Source of the DNA: Saccharothrix obliqua
Lineage (GTDB): Bacteria > Actinomycetota > Actinomycetes > Mycobacteriales > Pseudonocardiaceae
Direction: 5' to 3'
DNA: 64,000 bases
NCBI RefSeq assembly: GCF_019375475.1
Contig: NZ_JAHXGQ010000009.1
Span: forward strand, 124,001-188,000
Shown: positions 8,201 to 17,064 of the stretch, one piece after another
How positions within the stretch are numbered: position 1 is the first letter of the stretch
Layout: each line of letters starts with the position of its first letter
Translations under genes and position numbers: made by a program
Notes under the pieces: model-generated
What the model saw: only the letters and a program-made list of their open reading frames with translations
Databases searched by the model: none
What the model was told of the DNA's origin: nothing

Positions 8201-8424
8201 GGCAAGACCTCCGTCCTGGCACCCAATCTGACCGGCAATCGGTCGCGATCATGCGGTCAGTCCCTCTAAGGAGTGACGATCAGCCCCTGGTAGCGCGGAG
8301 TAGCGCCCCCGAGTTGCGCGGCGGGATTTCTTCGGGCCGTTGCGGAACGGGTTGGTGGGACGGGTGCGGGTTCGCCAGGATGGCCGCCGTCATCGACCCC
8401 CTGTGCGCTGCGTGAGGAGAACCG

Positions 8425-9459
8425 TTGCGGGCTACCACGATCCACGGTCCGAAGGACATCCGGGTGGAGGAGGTGCCGGACGCCGCGGTCCGGCACCCCG
8501 GCGACGCCGTCGTGCGCGTCGAGCTGGCATGCATCTGCGGCAGCGACCTCTGGGGCTACCGGGGCGTTTCCCAGCGCGTGCCCGGCCAGCGGATCGGGCA
8601 CGAGTTCCTCGGCGAGGTGGTCGACGTCGGTACCGGGGTGACGTCCCTGCGCGCCGGCGACCGCGTGCTCGCGCCGTTCGCGTGGAGCGACGGCACGTGC
8701 CCGCACTGCGCGGCAGGGCTCCAGTCGTCCTGCCCGGACGGCGGGATCTGGGGCACCGGCGCCGCCGACGGCGGCCAGGGCGAGGCGGTGCGGGTGCCGT
8801 TCGCGGACGGGACCCTGGTGCGGTTACCCGAAGGCGTGGACGACGCCCTGTTACCCGCGTTGCTCGCGTTGACCGACGTGATGGGCACCGGTCACCACGC
8901 GGCGGTCGCGGCCGGGGTGGGTCCGGGCTCGACGGTCGTGGTCGTCGGCGACGGCGCGGTGGGGCTGTGCGCCGTGCTGGCGGCGAAGCGGCTCGGCGCG
9001 GAACGGGTGATCGCCCTGGGCAGGCACGCCGACCGGGCGGCGGTGGCGCGGCGGTTCGGCGCGACCGACCACGTGCCGGAGCGCGGTGACGAGGCCGTGG
9101 CGCGGGTGCGGGAGCTGACCGGTGGGCTGGGCGCGCCCGCCGTGCTGGAGTGCGTCGGCACGGACCAGTCGTGGCGGACCGCGATCGGCGCGGCACGCGA
9201 CGGCGGGCGGATCGGCTACGTCGGCATCCCGCACGAGGCGCCGCACCTGCCGCTGCGCGAGCTGTTCGAGCGCAACGTCTCGGTGGCGGGCGGTGTCGCG
9301 CCGGCGCGTGCCTACCTGCCGGAGCTGATGGCGGAGGTGCTGGCGGGGGAGTTGGACCCGTCCCCGGTGTTCGACCAGGAGGTGCCGCTGGCGGACGTGG
9401 CGGCCGGGTACGCGGCGATGGACGAGCGCCGCGCGCTCAAGGTCGTGGTGCGGCCGTGA
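8425..9459 (+). CDS. Zinc-dependent alcohol dehydrogenase (MDR superfamily)
   Basis: A 344-aa NAD(P)-dependent medium-chain dehydrogenase. The catalytic zinc ligands lie in ACICGSDLWGY (C38, with D41) and GQRIGHEFLGEV (H59, E60). A structural-zinc-like loop has three Cys (TCPHCAAGLQSSC), a pattern typical of one actinobacterial ADH subgroup. The cofactor site is TVVVVGDGAVGL. The C-terminal segment ERNVSVAGGVAPARAYLPEL is the usual substrate-domain stretch. Translation starts at TTG 8425 behind GAGGAGA. The substrate is unknown. The convergent TetR gene at 9464 ends 4 bp from its stop and may or may not regulate it. Confidence 0.9.
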   Translation: MRATTIHGPKDIRVEEVPDAAVRHPGDAVVRVELACICGSDLWGYRGVSQRVPGQRIGHEFLGEVVDVGTGVTSLRAGDRVLAPFAWSDGTCPHCAAGLQSSCPDGGIWGTGAADGGQGEAVRVPFADGTLVRLPEGVDDALLPALLALTDVMGTGHHAAVAAGVGPGSTVVVVGDGAVGLCAVLAAKRLGAERVIALGRHADRAAVARRFGATDHVPERGDEAVARVRELTGGLGAPAVLECVGTDQSWRTAIGAARDGGRIGYVGIPHEAPHLPLRELFERNVSVAGGVAPARAYLPELMAEVLAGELDPSPVFDQEVPLADVAAGYAAMDERRALKVVVRP

Positions 9460-9463
9460 CGGC

Positions 9464-10072
9464 TCAAGGGGCGAGCCGGCGTCCCACGCCGTGCCACACG
9501 ATGTCCATCACGTAGTCGGTGGCGAGCGCCGGACCCACCTCGGGGCGGCGCTCGCACCACAACGCGAGGCGTTCTGCGGCGCCGACCACGACCTCCGCGA
9601 ACGCCTCCGCCACCACCGGCGCCGCGCCGGGGTCGAAGCCCGCGAAGACGGCGGCGATCAGGTCCGTCTGCTGCCGCCGGATGCCCTCGACCTCGGCCAC
9701 CGCGGCCGGCACGGTGACCGCCGCCTCCTGCCGGAGCAGCGACCACGACCGCCGGTGGTCCGCGATGAACCCGAAGAACGCCAGCAGGCCGCGGCGCAAC
9801 ACCTCCTCCGGGCCGTCCGCGCCGGTGATCGCCCGCCGCGTGCGCTCCAGCAGCTCCGCCCGCGCCCGGCGGACGCACCCGGTGAGCAGGCCCTCCTTGG
9901 ACCCGAAGTATTCGTAGAGCATCGGCTTGGACACGCCCACGCGTTCCGCGATCTCGTCCATGGACGCCGCGACGTAACCGCGCTCGGCGAACACCTGCTC
10001 CGCGACGTCGAGCATCTGCGCCTTGCGCTGCTCCTTGGGCATCCGCTTGCGACGCGGCTCCGCGGTGGTCAC
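9464..10072 (-). CDS. TetR-family regulator divergent from the Baeyer-Villiger monooxygenase
   Basis: A 202-aa TetR repressor. The DNA-binding domain (about residues 15-60) reads QMLDVAEQVFAERGYVA, MDEIAERVGVSKPMLYEYF, GSKEGLL, a canonical TetR helix-turn-helix. The remaining 140 residues form a helical effector domain with WSLLRQEAAV and ALWCERRPEVGPAL. The GTG at 10072 was chosen because it sits 7 nt after a TAGTGT -10 box, giving a leaderless mRNA; a GTG at 10081 is in frame but overlaps that box. It is divergent from the monooxygenase gene with only about 50 bp between them, and a 13-bp palindrome lies there, so it most likely represses that enzyme and itself. Confidence 0.9.
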   Translation of the reverse strand: MTTAEPRRKRMPKEQRKAQMLDVAEQVFAERGYVAASMDEIAERVGVSKPMLYEYFGSKEGLLTGCVRRARAELLERTRRAITGADGPEEVLRRGLLAFFGFIADHRRSWSLLRQEAAVTVPAAVAEVEGIRRQQTDLIAAVFAGFDPGAAPVVAEAFAEVVVGAAERLALWCERRPEVGPALATDYVMDIVWHGVGRRLAP

Positions 10073-10079
10073 CCGGCGC

Positions 10080-10112
10080 ACACTACCGCAGGTAACTTAC
10101 TTCCAGTAACCT
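10080..10112. promoter_or_regulatory. Divergent promoter region with TetR-type operator
   Basis: The perfect palindrome TTACT-TCC-AGTAA lies at 10097-10109. A minus-strand -10 box TAGTGT (10080-10085) serves the TetR gene. A plus-strand TAACCT (10107-10112) could serve the monooxygenase. The operator overlaps or abuts both promoters. Confidence 0.55.
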
Positions 10113-10122
10113 ACTGGGCAGT

Positions 10123-11625
10123 ATGCAGCTGGACTTGGAGGACGGGATGCACCGGAAGGTCGAAGTCCTGGTCATCGGCGCGGGGTTCGCCGGTCTCGGC
10201 ATGGCGATCGAGCTGCTGCGCGTCGGCCGGCGTGATTTCGTCGTCCTGGAGAAGGCGGGCGACCTGGGCGGCACCTGGCGCGACAACTCCTACCCCGGCT
10301 GCGCCTGCGACGTGCCGTCCCACCTGTACTCGTACTCGTTCGAGCCGAACCCCCGGTGGACGCGGGTGTTCGCCACCCAGCCCGAGATCCGGGACTACCT
10401 GGCACGGGTCGCCGACAAGCACCGGCTGCGCGACCACATCCGGTTCCGCACCGAGGTGTCCGGCGCGCGCTGGGACGAGGACGCGAAGGTCTGGCACGTC
10501 GACACCAGCCGCGGCGACACCTACACCGCGAAGGCCGTCGTGGCGGGTGTCGGCGCGTTGCACATCCCGAACATCCCGGAGTTGCCCGGCGTGGACCGGT
10601 TCCGGGGCAAGGCGTTCCACTCCGCCCGGTGGGACCACTCGTACGACCTCAGGGGCAAGAAGGTCGCCGTCATCGGCACCGGCGCGTCCGCCATCCAGTT
10701 CGTGCCGCGCATCGCGGACGACGTGGCCCGGCTGACCGTGTTCCAGCGCACGCCGCCGTGGGTCATGCCCAAAGCGGACCGCGCCATCACCACGTGGGAG
10801 CAGAAGCTGTTCCACGCCCTGCCCGGCACGCAGCGGGCGTACCGGAACCTCGTGTACTGGACCAGGGAGTCGAGCGCGCTCGGGTTCGCCGTCAACCCGA
10901 AGATCATGGAACTCGCGCAGGGCATCGCCCGGCGGCACATGCGTGCCCAGGTGCCCGACCCGGAGCTGCGCGCCAAGCTCCTCCCCGACTACACGATGGG
11001 GTGCAAGCGGGTCCTCATCTCCAACGACTACTACCCCGCGCTCATGAAGCCCAACGTGGACCTCAACACCGCGGGCATCGCCGAGGTGACGGCGCACGGG
11101 ATCGTGGACGGGGCGGGGGTGACGCACGAGGTCGACGCCATCATCCACGGCACCGGGTTCCACGTCGTCGACGGCTACGACCACCTGGACTTCCGGGGCA
11201 GGGGCGGCGTCGACCTGGCCGGGCGGTGGCGTGAGCAGGGGATCGAGACCTACTACGGGATCACCGTCTCCGGCTTCCCCAACCTGTTCTTCCTCCTCGG
11301 CCCCAACACCGGCCTGGGCCACAACTCCGTCGTGTTCATGATCGAGTCGCAGATCCGGTACGTGCGGCAGTGCCTGGAACTGCTCGACCGGCACGACGCC
11401 GACGAGATCGACGTGCGGCCCGACGTGCAGGCGCGGTTCAACCGGCGGTTGCAGCGCAAGCTCGGCAGGGGCGTGTGGACCGAGGGCGGGTGCAAGAGCT
11501 GGTACCTGGACGCGCGGGGCGTGAACCGGACCGTGTGGCCCGGGTTCACGTGGCGGTACTGGATGCGGACCAGGAAGGTGCGTGCCGAGGACTACGCGCT
11601 GACCCGCGCGCGGGCGCGGGTGTGA
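10123..11625 (+). CDS. Flavin-containing Baeyer-Villiger-type monooxygenase
   Basis: A 500-aa class B flavoprotein monooxygenase, which uses FAD and NADPH to insert oxygen into ketones. The FAD motif VIGAGFAGLGMAIEL lies near residues 17-31. The Baeyer-Villiger signature FxGxxxHxxxW(D) is intact as FRGKAFHSARWD around residues 160-171. The NADPH motif VAVIGTGASAIQFVP follows, and the ATG-like segment is IIHGTGFHVVDGY. The C-terminal part carries GLGHNSVVFMIESQ, a segment common in cyclohexanone- and steroid-type enzymes. It starts at ATG 10123; a second ATG at 10150 is possible. Control is probably by the divergent TetR protein. The natural substrate cannot be told. Confidence 0.93.
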   Translation: MQLDLEDGMHRKVEVLVIGAGFAGLGMAIELLRVGRRDFVVLEKAGDLGGTWRDNSYPGCACDVPSHLYSYSFEPNPRWTRVFATQPEIRDYLARVADKHRLRDHIRFRTEVSGARWDEDAKVWHVDTSRGDTYTAKAVVAGVGALHIPNIPELPGVDRFRGKAFHSARWDHSYDLRGKKVAVIGTGASAIQFVPRIADDVARLTVFQRTPPWVMPKADRAITTWEQKLFHALPGTQRAYRNLVYWTRESSALGFAVNPKIMELAQGIARRHMRAQVPDPELRAKLLPDYTMGCKRVLISNDYYPALMKPNVDLNTAGIAEVTAHGIVDGAGVTHEVDAIIHGTGFHVVDGYDHLDFRGRGGVDLAGRWREQGIETYYGITVSGFPNLFFLLGPNTGLGHNSVVFMIESQIRYVRQCLELLDRHDADEIDVRPDVQARFNRRLQRKLGRGVWTEGGCKSWYLDARGVNRTVWPGFTWRYWMRTRKVRAEDYALTRARARV

Positions 11626-11630
11626 GCGGG

Positions 11631-12347
11631 TCAGACGCCGGCCGCTTTGGCCCGTTCCGCGCGCAGCGCCGTCACGGCGGGGAGGTCCAGCGGCGCGAGC
11701 CGCGTTCCCGTGGCCCACTCGATCAGCAGGTCCGCCAACTGCGGGTTGCGCGGCAGCACCGGCCCGTGCAGGTACGTGCACAGGATGCGGCCCTGCACCG
11801 CGCCCTCCACCGAGCCGTCGTTGCCGGTGCCCACCTTGACGTGCGCCAACGGCCGCGCGGACGGGCCGAGCACGGTGCGGCCCTGGTGGTTCTCGAACCC
11901 GGTCAGCAGGCCCTCGAACAAACCGTCCGCGGGCGTCGCGACGACCTCGCCGATCGCCCGGGTGCCACCCGCGTGCGACGTCGAGTCGATCAGCCCGAGC
12001 CCGGCGTGCGTCACCTGGTCGGCCCGCGTGAACGACTCGCCGAAGATCTGGATGCCCGCGCACACCCCGAGCACCACCGCGCCGCGCGCGGCGGCCCGCT
12101 GCATACCGGGGTGCTCGCGCAGGTGCCGCACGGCGAGCGTCTGCGCGGTGTCCTCACCGCCGCCGACCACGTAGATGTCGCACGAGTCCGGCACGGGCTC
12201 GCCGAAGTTCACCGACACGATCTCGGCCGGGATGCCGCGCCAGGTCATGCGCTTCTCCAGCACGACCGCGTTGCCGAAATCGCCGTACGTGCCCAGCAGG
12301 TCGGGCAGCACGAGCGCGATGGAGACCCTGCTCTGCGGTCGGTTCAC
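11631..12347 (-). CDS. gatD: Lipid II isoglutaminyl synthase, glutamine amidotransferase subunit GatD
   Basis: GatD hydrolyses glutamine and passes ammonia to MurT, which amidates the D-Glu of peptidoglycan lipid II. The 238-aa protein has the class I amidotransferase layout: IYVVGGGEDTAQTLAV, the nucleophile elbow GAVVLGVCAGIQIFGESF with its catalytic Cys, and the catalytic His in RILCTYLHGPVLPRNPQL. The CobB/CobQ-like architecture matches GatD length. The GTG start at 12347 overlaps the murT stop codon (GTGA), so the pair is translationally coupled and would form the MurT-GatD complex on the cytoplasmic face of the membrane. Confidence 0.95.
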   Translation of the reverse strand: MNRPQSRVSIALVLPDLLGTYGDFGNAVVLEKRMTWRGIPAEIVSVNFGEPVPDSCDIYVVGGGEDTAQTLAVRHLREHPGMQRAAARGAVVLGVCAGIQIFGESFTRADQVTHAGLGLIDSTSHAGGTRAIGEVVATPADGLFEGLLTGFENHQGRTVLGPSARPLAHVKVGTGNDGSVEGAVQGRILCTYLHGPVLPRNPQLADLLIEWATGTRLAPLDLPAVTALRAERAKAAGV

Positions 12348-13594
12348 TGGGCGGCCCTCGCGTTCAGGTCGCGGAAAGCGGTGTAGTTGGCGATGACCTC
12401 CACCGCGCCCGGCGGCATCGCGTCGATCGCCTGCAACGGGTCGGGCACGATCGTGTGCTCCACCTCGGCGTAGGTCAGCCGGACCGCGAGGTCCGTGGCG
12501 CGCTCGCCGGACGCGATCACCTGCCGCCCGCGCAGCCGCTCGAACGGCACGTCCCACAGCCACGACAGGTCGCGCCCGTCCGCCTCGTGCGCGTTGATCA
12601 CCAGCACGGCCGGGTGGTCGGCCTCGCGCACCACGGTGAGCGTCTCGCTCCAGCCCGCCGGGTTCTTCGACAGCAGCAGCCGGGCGCGGTGCCCGCTGCG
12701 CTGGATCGTCCGGTAGCGGCCCGCCACGTTCGACACGGCGCGCAGCCGCTCCACGGCCTCCGGCACGGGCACGCCCAGCGCGTCCGCCGCCGCGACCGCC
12801 ATCACCGCGTTGGCCTGGTTGAACTTGCCCGGCAGGCGCAGCGCCAGGCCGACCTTCTCACCACGCGGCGTGATCAGGAAGCCGTCCCCGGTCACCCAGT
12901 CCGGCCGCGGCCGGGCCAGGTCGCAGCCGGTGCACTGCCAGTGCTCGCCCTGCCAGCGGATCGGGTCGCCGCACCGCGGGCAGGACGCCGCGTCGTTGTG
13001 CCACCCGGTGCCGGTCGCCACCCACACGACGCGCCGCGCGTCCCGGGCGGCCGACGTGACCATGATGTCGTCGCAGTTCGCCACCACCACGCCGGGCACG
13101 CCCGCCAGGGCCGTCCGCAGCGACTTCTCGATCGTGCGGACCTCGCCCACCCGGTCGAGCTGGTCGCGGGACAGGTTCAGCAGCACCGCCACCGCCGGCG
13201 CGGACGCCCGGCATACCTCGGGGAAGTACCCCTCGTCCACCTCCAGCACCGCGTACGGCGCGTCCGGCTGCTTGGACAGCGCCGTCACGTGCCCGTCGGG
13301 CATGTTCGCGCCGCCGTGGTTGGTCGCGACCGGACCCAGGTGCGACACGGCGCGGCTGAGCATCATCGTGCTCGTGGTCTTGCCGTTCGTGCCGGTGACG
13401 AGGGCCACCGACCGACCGGACGTCAGGTGCGCCAGCGCCTGCGGGTCCAGCCGGAGCGCCACGCGGCCACCGATCATGCCGCCCGCGCCCAGGCCCATCT
13501 TCTGCGACAGCTTCGAGCTCATGTTGCCCAGCCGCACGGCCGCCGCGGTGCGCAGCGGCAGTCGGGCAGGGTCTGCACCAGGAGTGTTCGGCAA
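12344..13594 (-). CDS. murT: Lipid II isoglutaminyl synthase, Mur-ligase-like subunit MurT
   Basis: ATP-dependent amidation subunit for the second stem-peptide residue of lipid II. The 416-aa protein has the Mur ligase P-loop VALVTGTNGKTTSTMML, the domain pattern LLNLSRDQLDRVGE, and a four-Cys zinc ribbon (CPRCGD then CTGCD) characteristic of MurT. The C-terminal DUF1727 part (about residues 300-416) contains LVINAHEADGRDLSWLWD with the acidic residue of the catalytic pair. The start is taken as TTG 13594, which puts LPLRTAAAVRLGN at the usual N-terminal distance, although only a weak GGGAAG precedes it. A TAGCAT box about 35 bp upstream could be its promoter. Confidence 0.92.
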   Translation of the reverse strand: MPNTPGADPARLPLRTAAAVRLGNMSSKLSQKMGLGAGGMIGGRVALRLDPQALAHLTSGRSVALVTGTNGKTTSTMMLSRAVSHLGPVATNHGGANMPDGHVTALSKQPDAPYAVLEVDEGYFPEVCRASAPAVAVLLNLSRDQLDRVGEVRTIEKSLRTALAGVPGVVVANCDDIMVTSAARDARRVVWVATGTGWHNDAASCPRCGDPIRWQGEHWQCTGCDLARPRPDWVTGDGFLITPRGEKVGLALRLPGKFNQANAVMAVAAADALGVPVPEAVERLRAVSNVAGRYRTIQRSGHRARLLLSKNPAGWSETLTVVREADHPAVLVINAHEADGRDLSWLWDVPFERLRGRQVIASGERATDLAVRLTYAEVEHTIVPDPLQAIDAMPPGAVEVIANYTAFRDLNARAAQ

Positions 13595-13628
13595 GCGACT
13601 TCCCGCGTCGGTAGGAGGAGTGCCGCCG

Positions 13629-13634
13629 ATGCTA
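13629..13634 (-). promoter_or_regulatory. Possible -10 box for murT-gatD
   Basis: Minus-strand TAGCAT lies about 35 nt before the murT start and overlaps the last codon of the XRE gene. The implied leader is about 28 nt. No convincing -35 was found. Confidence 0.3.
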
Positions 13635-14129
13635 CCGGGGGACGTGGTGGCCCAATTCCCGCAGGGTCCGGATCAAGTCCGCGGTGCTGAGCTGGCACAA
13701 CTGCGCCATGTACTCCAGCGCCGGCGGGTCCAGCCGCACCTCGGCCGCCTGGCCCGGCACGAGCTGCGCCAGCCTCCCCTTGGCCCACCGGCGCAGCGGC
13801 AGCAGGTGCGGTCGGGTGTCGGCCACGACCGCGGCGAGGTTCACCGCCAGGTGCCCCGCGGGCGCGTCGCCGAAAACCCGGTCGTGCACCCTGGCCAGCA
13901 CGTGGTGCGGGGGCACGCCGAGCGCGACGCAGATCTCCACGAGCCGGACCACGGAGCACTGCCGGGTGCCCAACTCGTAGGTGGCGAGCGTCTGGAGCGA
14001 GATCTCGCTCTGCAACCGCCGGTTGAGTTCCTTGCGGGTCCATCCGCGCTGCTTGCGCAGGTTGCGCAGCTCATCGCCGAGCACGCGCTGGTACGCCGCT
14101 GTGTCGATCTGCACCCTCTGGTCCTCCAT
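13632..14129 (-). CDS. XRE-family helix-turn-helix regulator
   Basis: A 165-aa DNA-binding protein. The Cro/CI-type helix-turn-helix lies at about residues 12-72: YQRVLGDELRNLRKQRGWTR, KELNRRLQSEISLQTLATYE, and LGTRQCSVVRLVEICVALGV. The C-terminal half has ADTRPHLLPLRRWAKGRLAQ and a final helix STADLIRTLRELGHHV that could serve dimerisation. The pattern is similar to BldD-like and Pseudonocardiaceae developmental XRE regulators, but the exact subfamily was not identified. The start ATG 14129 was preferred over more distal starts because the protein then begins MEDQRVQIDTAAYQR, just before the domain. Regulation of the downstream murT-gatD unit is possible but not shown. Confidence 0.8.
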   Translation of the reverse strand: MEDQRVQIDTAAYQRVLGDELRNLRKQRGWTRKELNRRLQSEISLQTLATYELGTRQCSVVRLVEICVALGVPPHHVLARVHDRVFGDAPAGHLAVNLAAVVADTRPHLLPLRRWAKGRLAQLVPGQAAEVRLDPPALEYMAQLCQLSTADLIRTLRELGHHVPR

Positions 14130-14260
14130 GTCCACCGGGGCCCCGACCGACCCCACGGAGATGGAAAGCGCGACGCGGCGTCCGCTTACGCGACTCGCCC
14201 CAAACATCGCCTGATCGGCCCAATGGAGGAGCACTCACAGTAGTTGTGGAGTGGTCCCGT

Positions 14261-14929
14261 TCACAGCGTGAGCGCCTCGGTCACACCGGTCTCCCGCGGA
14301 CCGAGGAACGTCGGGTCGCGCTTCACGACGAGCCCGTCCCACAGGGCCTTCCCGCTCGCGAACGCCTCCCGGAAGTAGCCGTACGCGGTCGTCCGCGTCG
14401 ACTGGTCCCAGGTGTCGTGGCCGACCCCGTACGCCTCCAGCCCCGCCTCCCGGCACAACGTCACCGCGCGTGGCAGGTGGAACTCCTGCGTCACCACCGT
14501 GGCCTTCGACACGCCGAAGATGCGCTTCGCGCGGGAGCACGAGTCCCAGGTGTCCAGGCCCGCGTAGTCGGCGACCACGGCGTCGGCCGGCACGCCGTGC
14601 TCCACCAGGTAGGTCCGCATCGCGCTCGGCTCGTCGTAGTCGACGCGGCTGTTGTCGCCGCTGACCAGCACGACCTTCACCTTCCCCCGCTGGTAGAGGT
14701 CCACCGCCACGTCCAGGCGGCCCGCCAGGAACGGCGTCGGCCTGCCGTCGCGCAGGCCCGCGCCGAGCACCAGCGCCACGGGGGTCTCGGGCACCTCGGC
14801 GGTCGAGTCGTAGCGGTAGGCGGAGCTGGCCGCCAGCACCCAGACCCAGGGCGCCAGGGCGAGCACGGTCAGCACACCGCCCGCGATCAGCACGCGTGAC
14901 CACCGGATGCGCCGGATGAGGGTCCTCAT
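14261..14929 (-). CDS. SanA/YdcF-like DUF218 membrane protein
   Basis: A 222-aa protein with one N-terminal transmembrane helix (VLIAGGVLTVLALAPWVWVL) and an extracytoplasmic DUF218 domain. Characteristic motifs are ALVLGAGLRDGRPTPFLAGR, VVLVSGDNSRVDYDEPSAMR, and TQEFHLPRAVTLCREAGLEA. SanA of enteric bacteria affects envelope barrier function (vancomycin exclusion); DUF218 enzymes are thought to act on envelope glycan or nucleotide substrates. It starts at ATG 14929 without a clear ribosome site. It lies 58 bp downstream of the LCP ligase on the same strand, which fits a shared envelope role. Confidence 0.88.
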   Translation of the reverse strand: MRTLIRRIRWSRVLIAGGVLTVLALAPWVWVLAASSAYRYDSTAEVPETPVALVLGAGLRDGRPTPFLAGRLDVAVDLYQRGKVKVVLVSGDNSRVDYDEPSAMRTYLVEHGVPADAVVADYAGLDTWDSCSRAKRIFGVSKATVVTQEFHLPRAVTLCREAGLEAYGVGHDTWDQSTRTTAYGYFREAFASGKALWDGLVVKRDPTFLGPRETGVTEALTL

Positions 14930-14987
14930 GTCCGGGAAGACGTGGGAAGGGGGCGGGCGGTTGCGATCACGCGGCTCGGTTCACGGC

Positions 14988-16886
14988 TCAGTTCACGCAG
15001 CGCACGCCGTCGGCCGTGATGGGCGGCTGGGTGCTGGTCGGCTGCCGCAGCGCGTCGGCGCCCACCGGGTGGCGGAGCGCGCCGTCCAGGTTCAGCAGCC
15101 GGTCGCCGGTCAGGTTCTGCGTCCCCGGACCGGAGTAGTCGCTGCCCACGAACACCCGTGCGTAGCCCGCCGGGACGGTGTCGTCCTGCTCGGTGGGGAT
15201 GCCGTCCAACGCCTCCGCCACGGCCGCGGCGGCGGCCTCGCCGCCCTTGCCGTAACGCACCGCGGACGACGCCATGGTCTCGTCGGCGTTGCGCGCGCCG
15301 CCGTCCACGAACTTCTTCGCCACCAGCGACTGGAGCACGCGCCCCGCGAGCCCCGCGCGGCCCGAGGCGTTGCGCACCTCCACCGTCACGGTCGCGGGGT
15401 CCACCGCCGGCGTCGACTGCCCGGCGTTCGCCGCACCGCCGAGGTTGCGGAAGAACTTCTTCACCTCGGACTCGCTGATCTCGATCGCCTGGCCGTCCTC
15501 CGGCGTGTCCAGCTCCGGGTTGCCGGTGGGGATCGTCTCGAACTGGAGGTTCCCGCCCGACAGGTCCTTCATCTGGGTGGCGAACCGCAGCACGTCCCAG
15601 TCCTTGTCCAGCACGATGGACTTGGTCAGCGCGTCGATGAGCCCGCTGAGCTTGCCGGGGTCGGACAGCGTGCCCGCGGACAGGATCTTCTTCGCCAGGC
15701 CCGCCATGAACACCTGCTGGCGGACGATCCGGTCCAGGTCGCCACGCAGCAGGCCGTGCCGCTGGCGCACGAACGCGAGCGCGTCCCGGCCCTCGATGGT
15801 CTGCGGACCGGCCTTGAAGTCGGCGCCCGAGAAGTCGTCCTGGGTGGCCTCGTTCAGGCAGACGTCCACGCCGCCGACGGCCTTGGTGATCTCGTAGAAG
15901 CCGACCAGGTTGATCTCGGCGTAGTGGTCGATGGTGACGCCGGTGAGGCCCTCGATCGTGCCGATGAGGTTCCGCGCGCCCTCCTTCTTCGAGTCCAGTT
16001 CGAGCTGCGCCTGGTTGGTCACGCCCTGCTTCTGGAGCTTCGCCACCGCGTCGTTCTTCGCGTACCCGTACGCCGAGTTGATCTTGTGCCGCCCGTAGCC
16101 GCCGGCGATCTTCACGTACGAGTCGCGCGGGAACGACACCGCCACCGCCTTGCCGGTGTCGTTCGGGATGTGCATCAGGATCAGGGTGTCGGTGTTCAGC
16201 CCGCCCGCCGTCTCGTCACCGGCCTGGAGTTCGTCCAGGACGTGCTGCGGCAGCGGGTTGCCCTTGGCGTCGGTGCGGCTGTCCATGCCCACCATGAGGA
16301 TGTCGATCGACCCGTCCTTCGGCCGCTCGCCACCGCCCTCGGTGCCGATCACGTCCGTGGTCGTGAGGTTCTCCTGCAAGGACTTGAAGTTCGCCCACGC
16401 GTAACCGGAGCCGATCAGCACCGCCACCGAGAAGAACGCCGTCACGGTGCGGCGGATCAGGGCCGCGGAGCCGAGCGGCGGGCCGGAGGGGGTGCGTGCG
16501 TAGGGCGGACGGGTGGGGCGTGCCTGCCCGGCGGCGCGGTTCGCGGGGGCGGGGCGGGTGGAGCGGTCTGCCGGGCGTCGGGGTTCGTGGCGGGGTGGGA
16601 TTCGCCCGTTCGGGGCGCGGTTGGGCGTGCGGGGAGCGCCGGGGCGGGGTGCGCCGCTGTCCTGGGCGCGTCGGTCCGGTGGGGGAGGGACGCGTCGGGG
16701 TTGCTCCCGCCGGGGCGGCTCGCGCCGGGGTTGCTCGCGGCGGGGCGGCTCGCGGCGCGGTTGGTCGCGCCCGGGCGGCTCGCGGCGGGCCTGGTCGCGG
16801 GGGGTCTGGTCGCGGCGGGCCTGGTCGCGGTCGCGGTGGGGGTGGTCGCGGTGGGGGCGTCCCCACCCGTCCGGCCGGTTGTCCAC
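14988..16886 (-). CDS. LytR-CpsA-Psr (LCP) cell-wall glycopolymer ligase with basic repeat tail
   Basis: A 632-aa type II membrane enzyme that transfers wall glycopolymers (arabinogalactan or teichoic-type) from a lipid carrier to peptidoglycan. Residues 1 to about 165 are a cytoplasmic tail of Arg/Pro/Asp/Gln repeats such as RREPPRREQPRREPP. One transmembrane helix (VTAFFSVAVLIGSGYAW) follows. The extracellular LCP domain has DILMVGMDSRTDAKG, VAVSFPRDSYVKIAG, INSAYGYAK, and RDALAFVRQRHGLLRGDLDR, with the conserved Arg and Asp of the pyrophosphate site. The C-terminus is a LytR_C domain (TVEVRNASGRAGLAGRVLQ). The GTG at 16886 has AAGGAG about 9 nt upstream. The tail is unusually long and repetitive. 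Confidence 0.92.
   Translation of the reverse strand: MDNRPDGWGRPHRDHPHRDRDQARRDQTPRDQARREPPGRDQPRREPPRREQPRREPPRREQPRRVPPPPDRRAQDSGAPRPGAPRTPNRAPNGRIPPRHEPRRPADRSTRPAPANRAAGQARPTRPPYARTPSGPPLGSAALIRRTVTAFFSVAVLIGSGYAWANFKSLQENLTTTDVIGTEGGGERPKDGSIDILMVGMDSRTDAKGNPLPQHVLDELQAGDETAGGLNTDTLILMHIPNDTGKAVAVSFPRDSYVKIAGGYGRHKINSAYGYAKNDAVAKLQKQGVTNQAQLELDSKKEGARNLIGTIEGLTGVTIDHYAEINLVGFYEITKAVGGVDVCLNEATQDDFSGADFKAGPQTIEGRDALAFVRQRHGLLRGDLDRIVRQQVFMAGLAKKILSAGTLSDPGKLSGLIDALTKSIVLDKDWDVLRFATQMKDLSGGNLQFETIPTGNPELDTPEDGQAIEISESEVKKFFRNLGGAANAGQSTPAVDPATVTVEVRNASGRAGLAGRVLQSLVAKKFVDGGARNADETMASSAVRYGKGGEAAAAAVAEALDGIPTEQDDTVPAGYARVFVGSDYSGPGTQNLTGDRLLNLDGALRHPVGADALRQPTSTQPPITADGVRCVN
16690..16850. 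repeat. Degenerate GC-rich tandem repeats inside the LCP gene
   Basis: Imperfect units of about 27-30 bp built on GGGCGGCTCGCGGCG and GGTCGCGGCGGGCCTGGTC. They encode the Arg-Pro-Glu/Gln repeats of the LCP cytoplasmic tail. Such repeats are prone to length change. Confidence 0.7.
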
Positions 16887-17052
16887 TCGCGATGCTCCTT
16901 CCCGTGCCGGGTGTCCCCTGTCGGACGCCCCGGCCCCCACTGGGGTTGCCCAAAGCGTGGCACAGCGAACTCTGGTGACGAGGTGATACCGGGTCTTGAC
17001 ATGCGGTGAACAGCGAAGTAGCCCGATTGTGAACTTGGGTGTGCCTCGTTCG

Positions 17053-17058
17053 TAGACT
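17053..17058 (+). promoter_or_regulatory. Leaderless -10 box for glyS
   Basis: TAGACT, 6-nt spacer, GTG at 17065. No T-box leader of the kind found before many Gram-positive glyS genes can fit here, so control must be at the promoter or not by a leader RNA. Confidence 0.55.
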
Positions 17059-17064
17059 TCGCCC

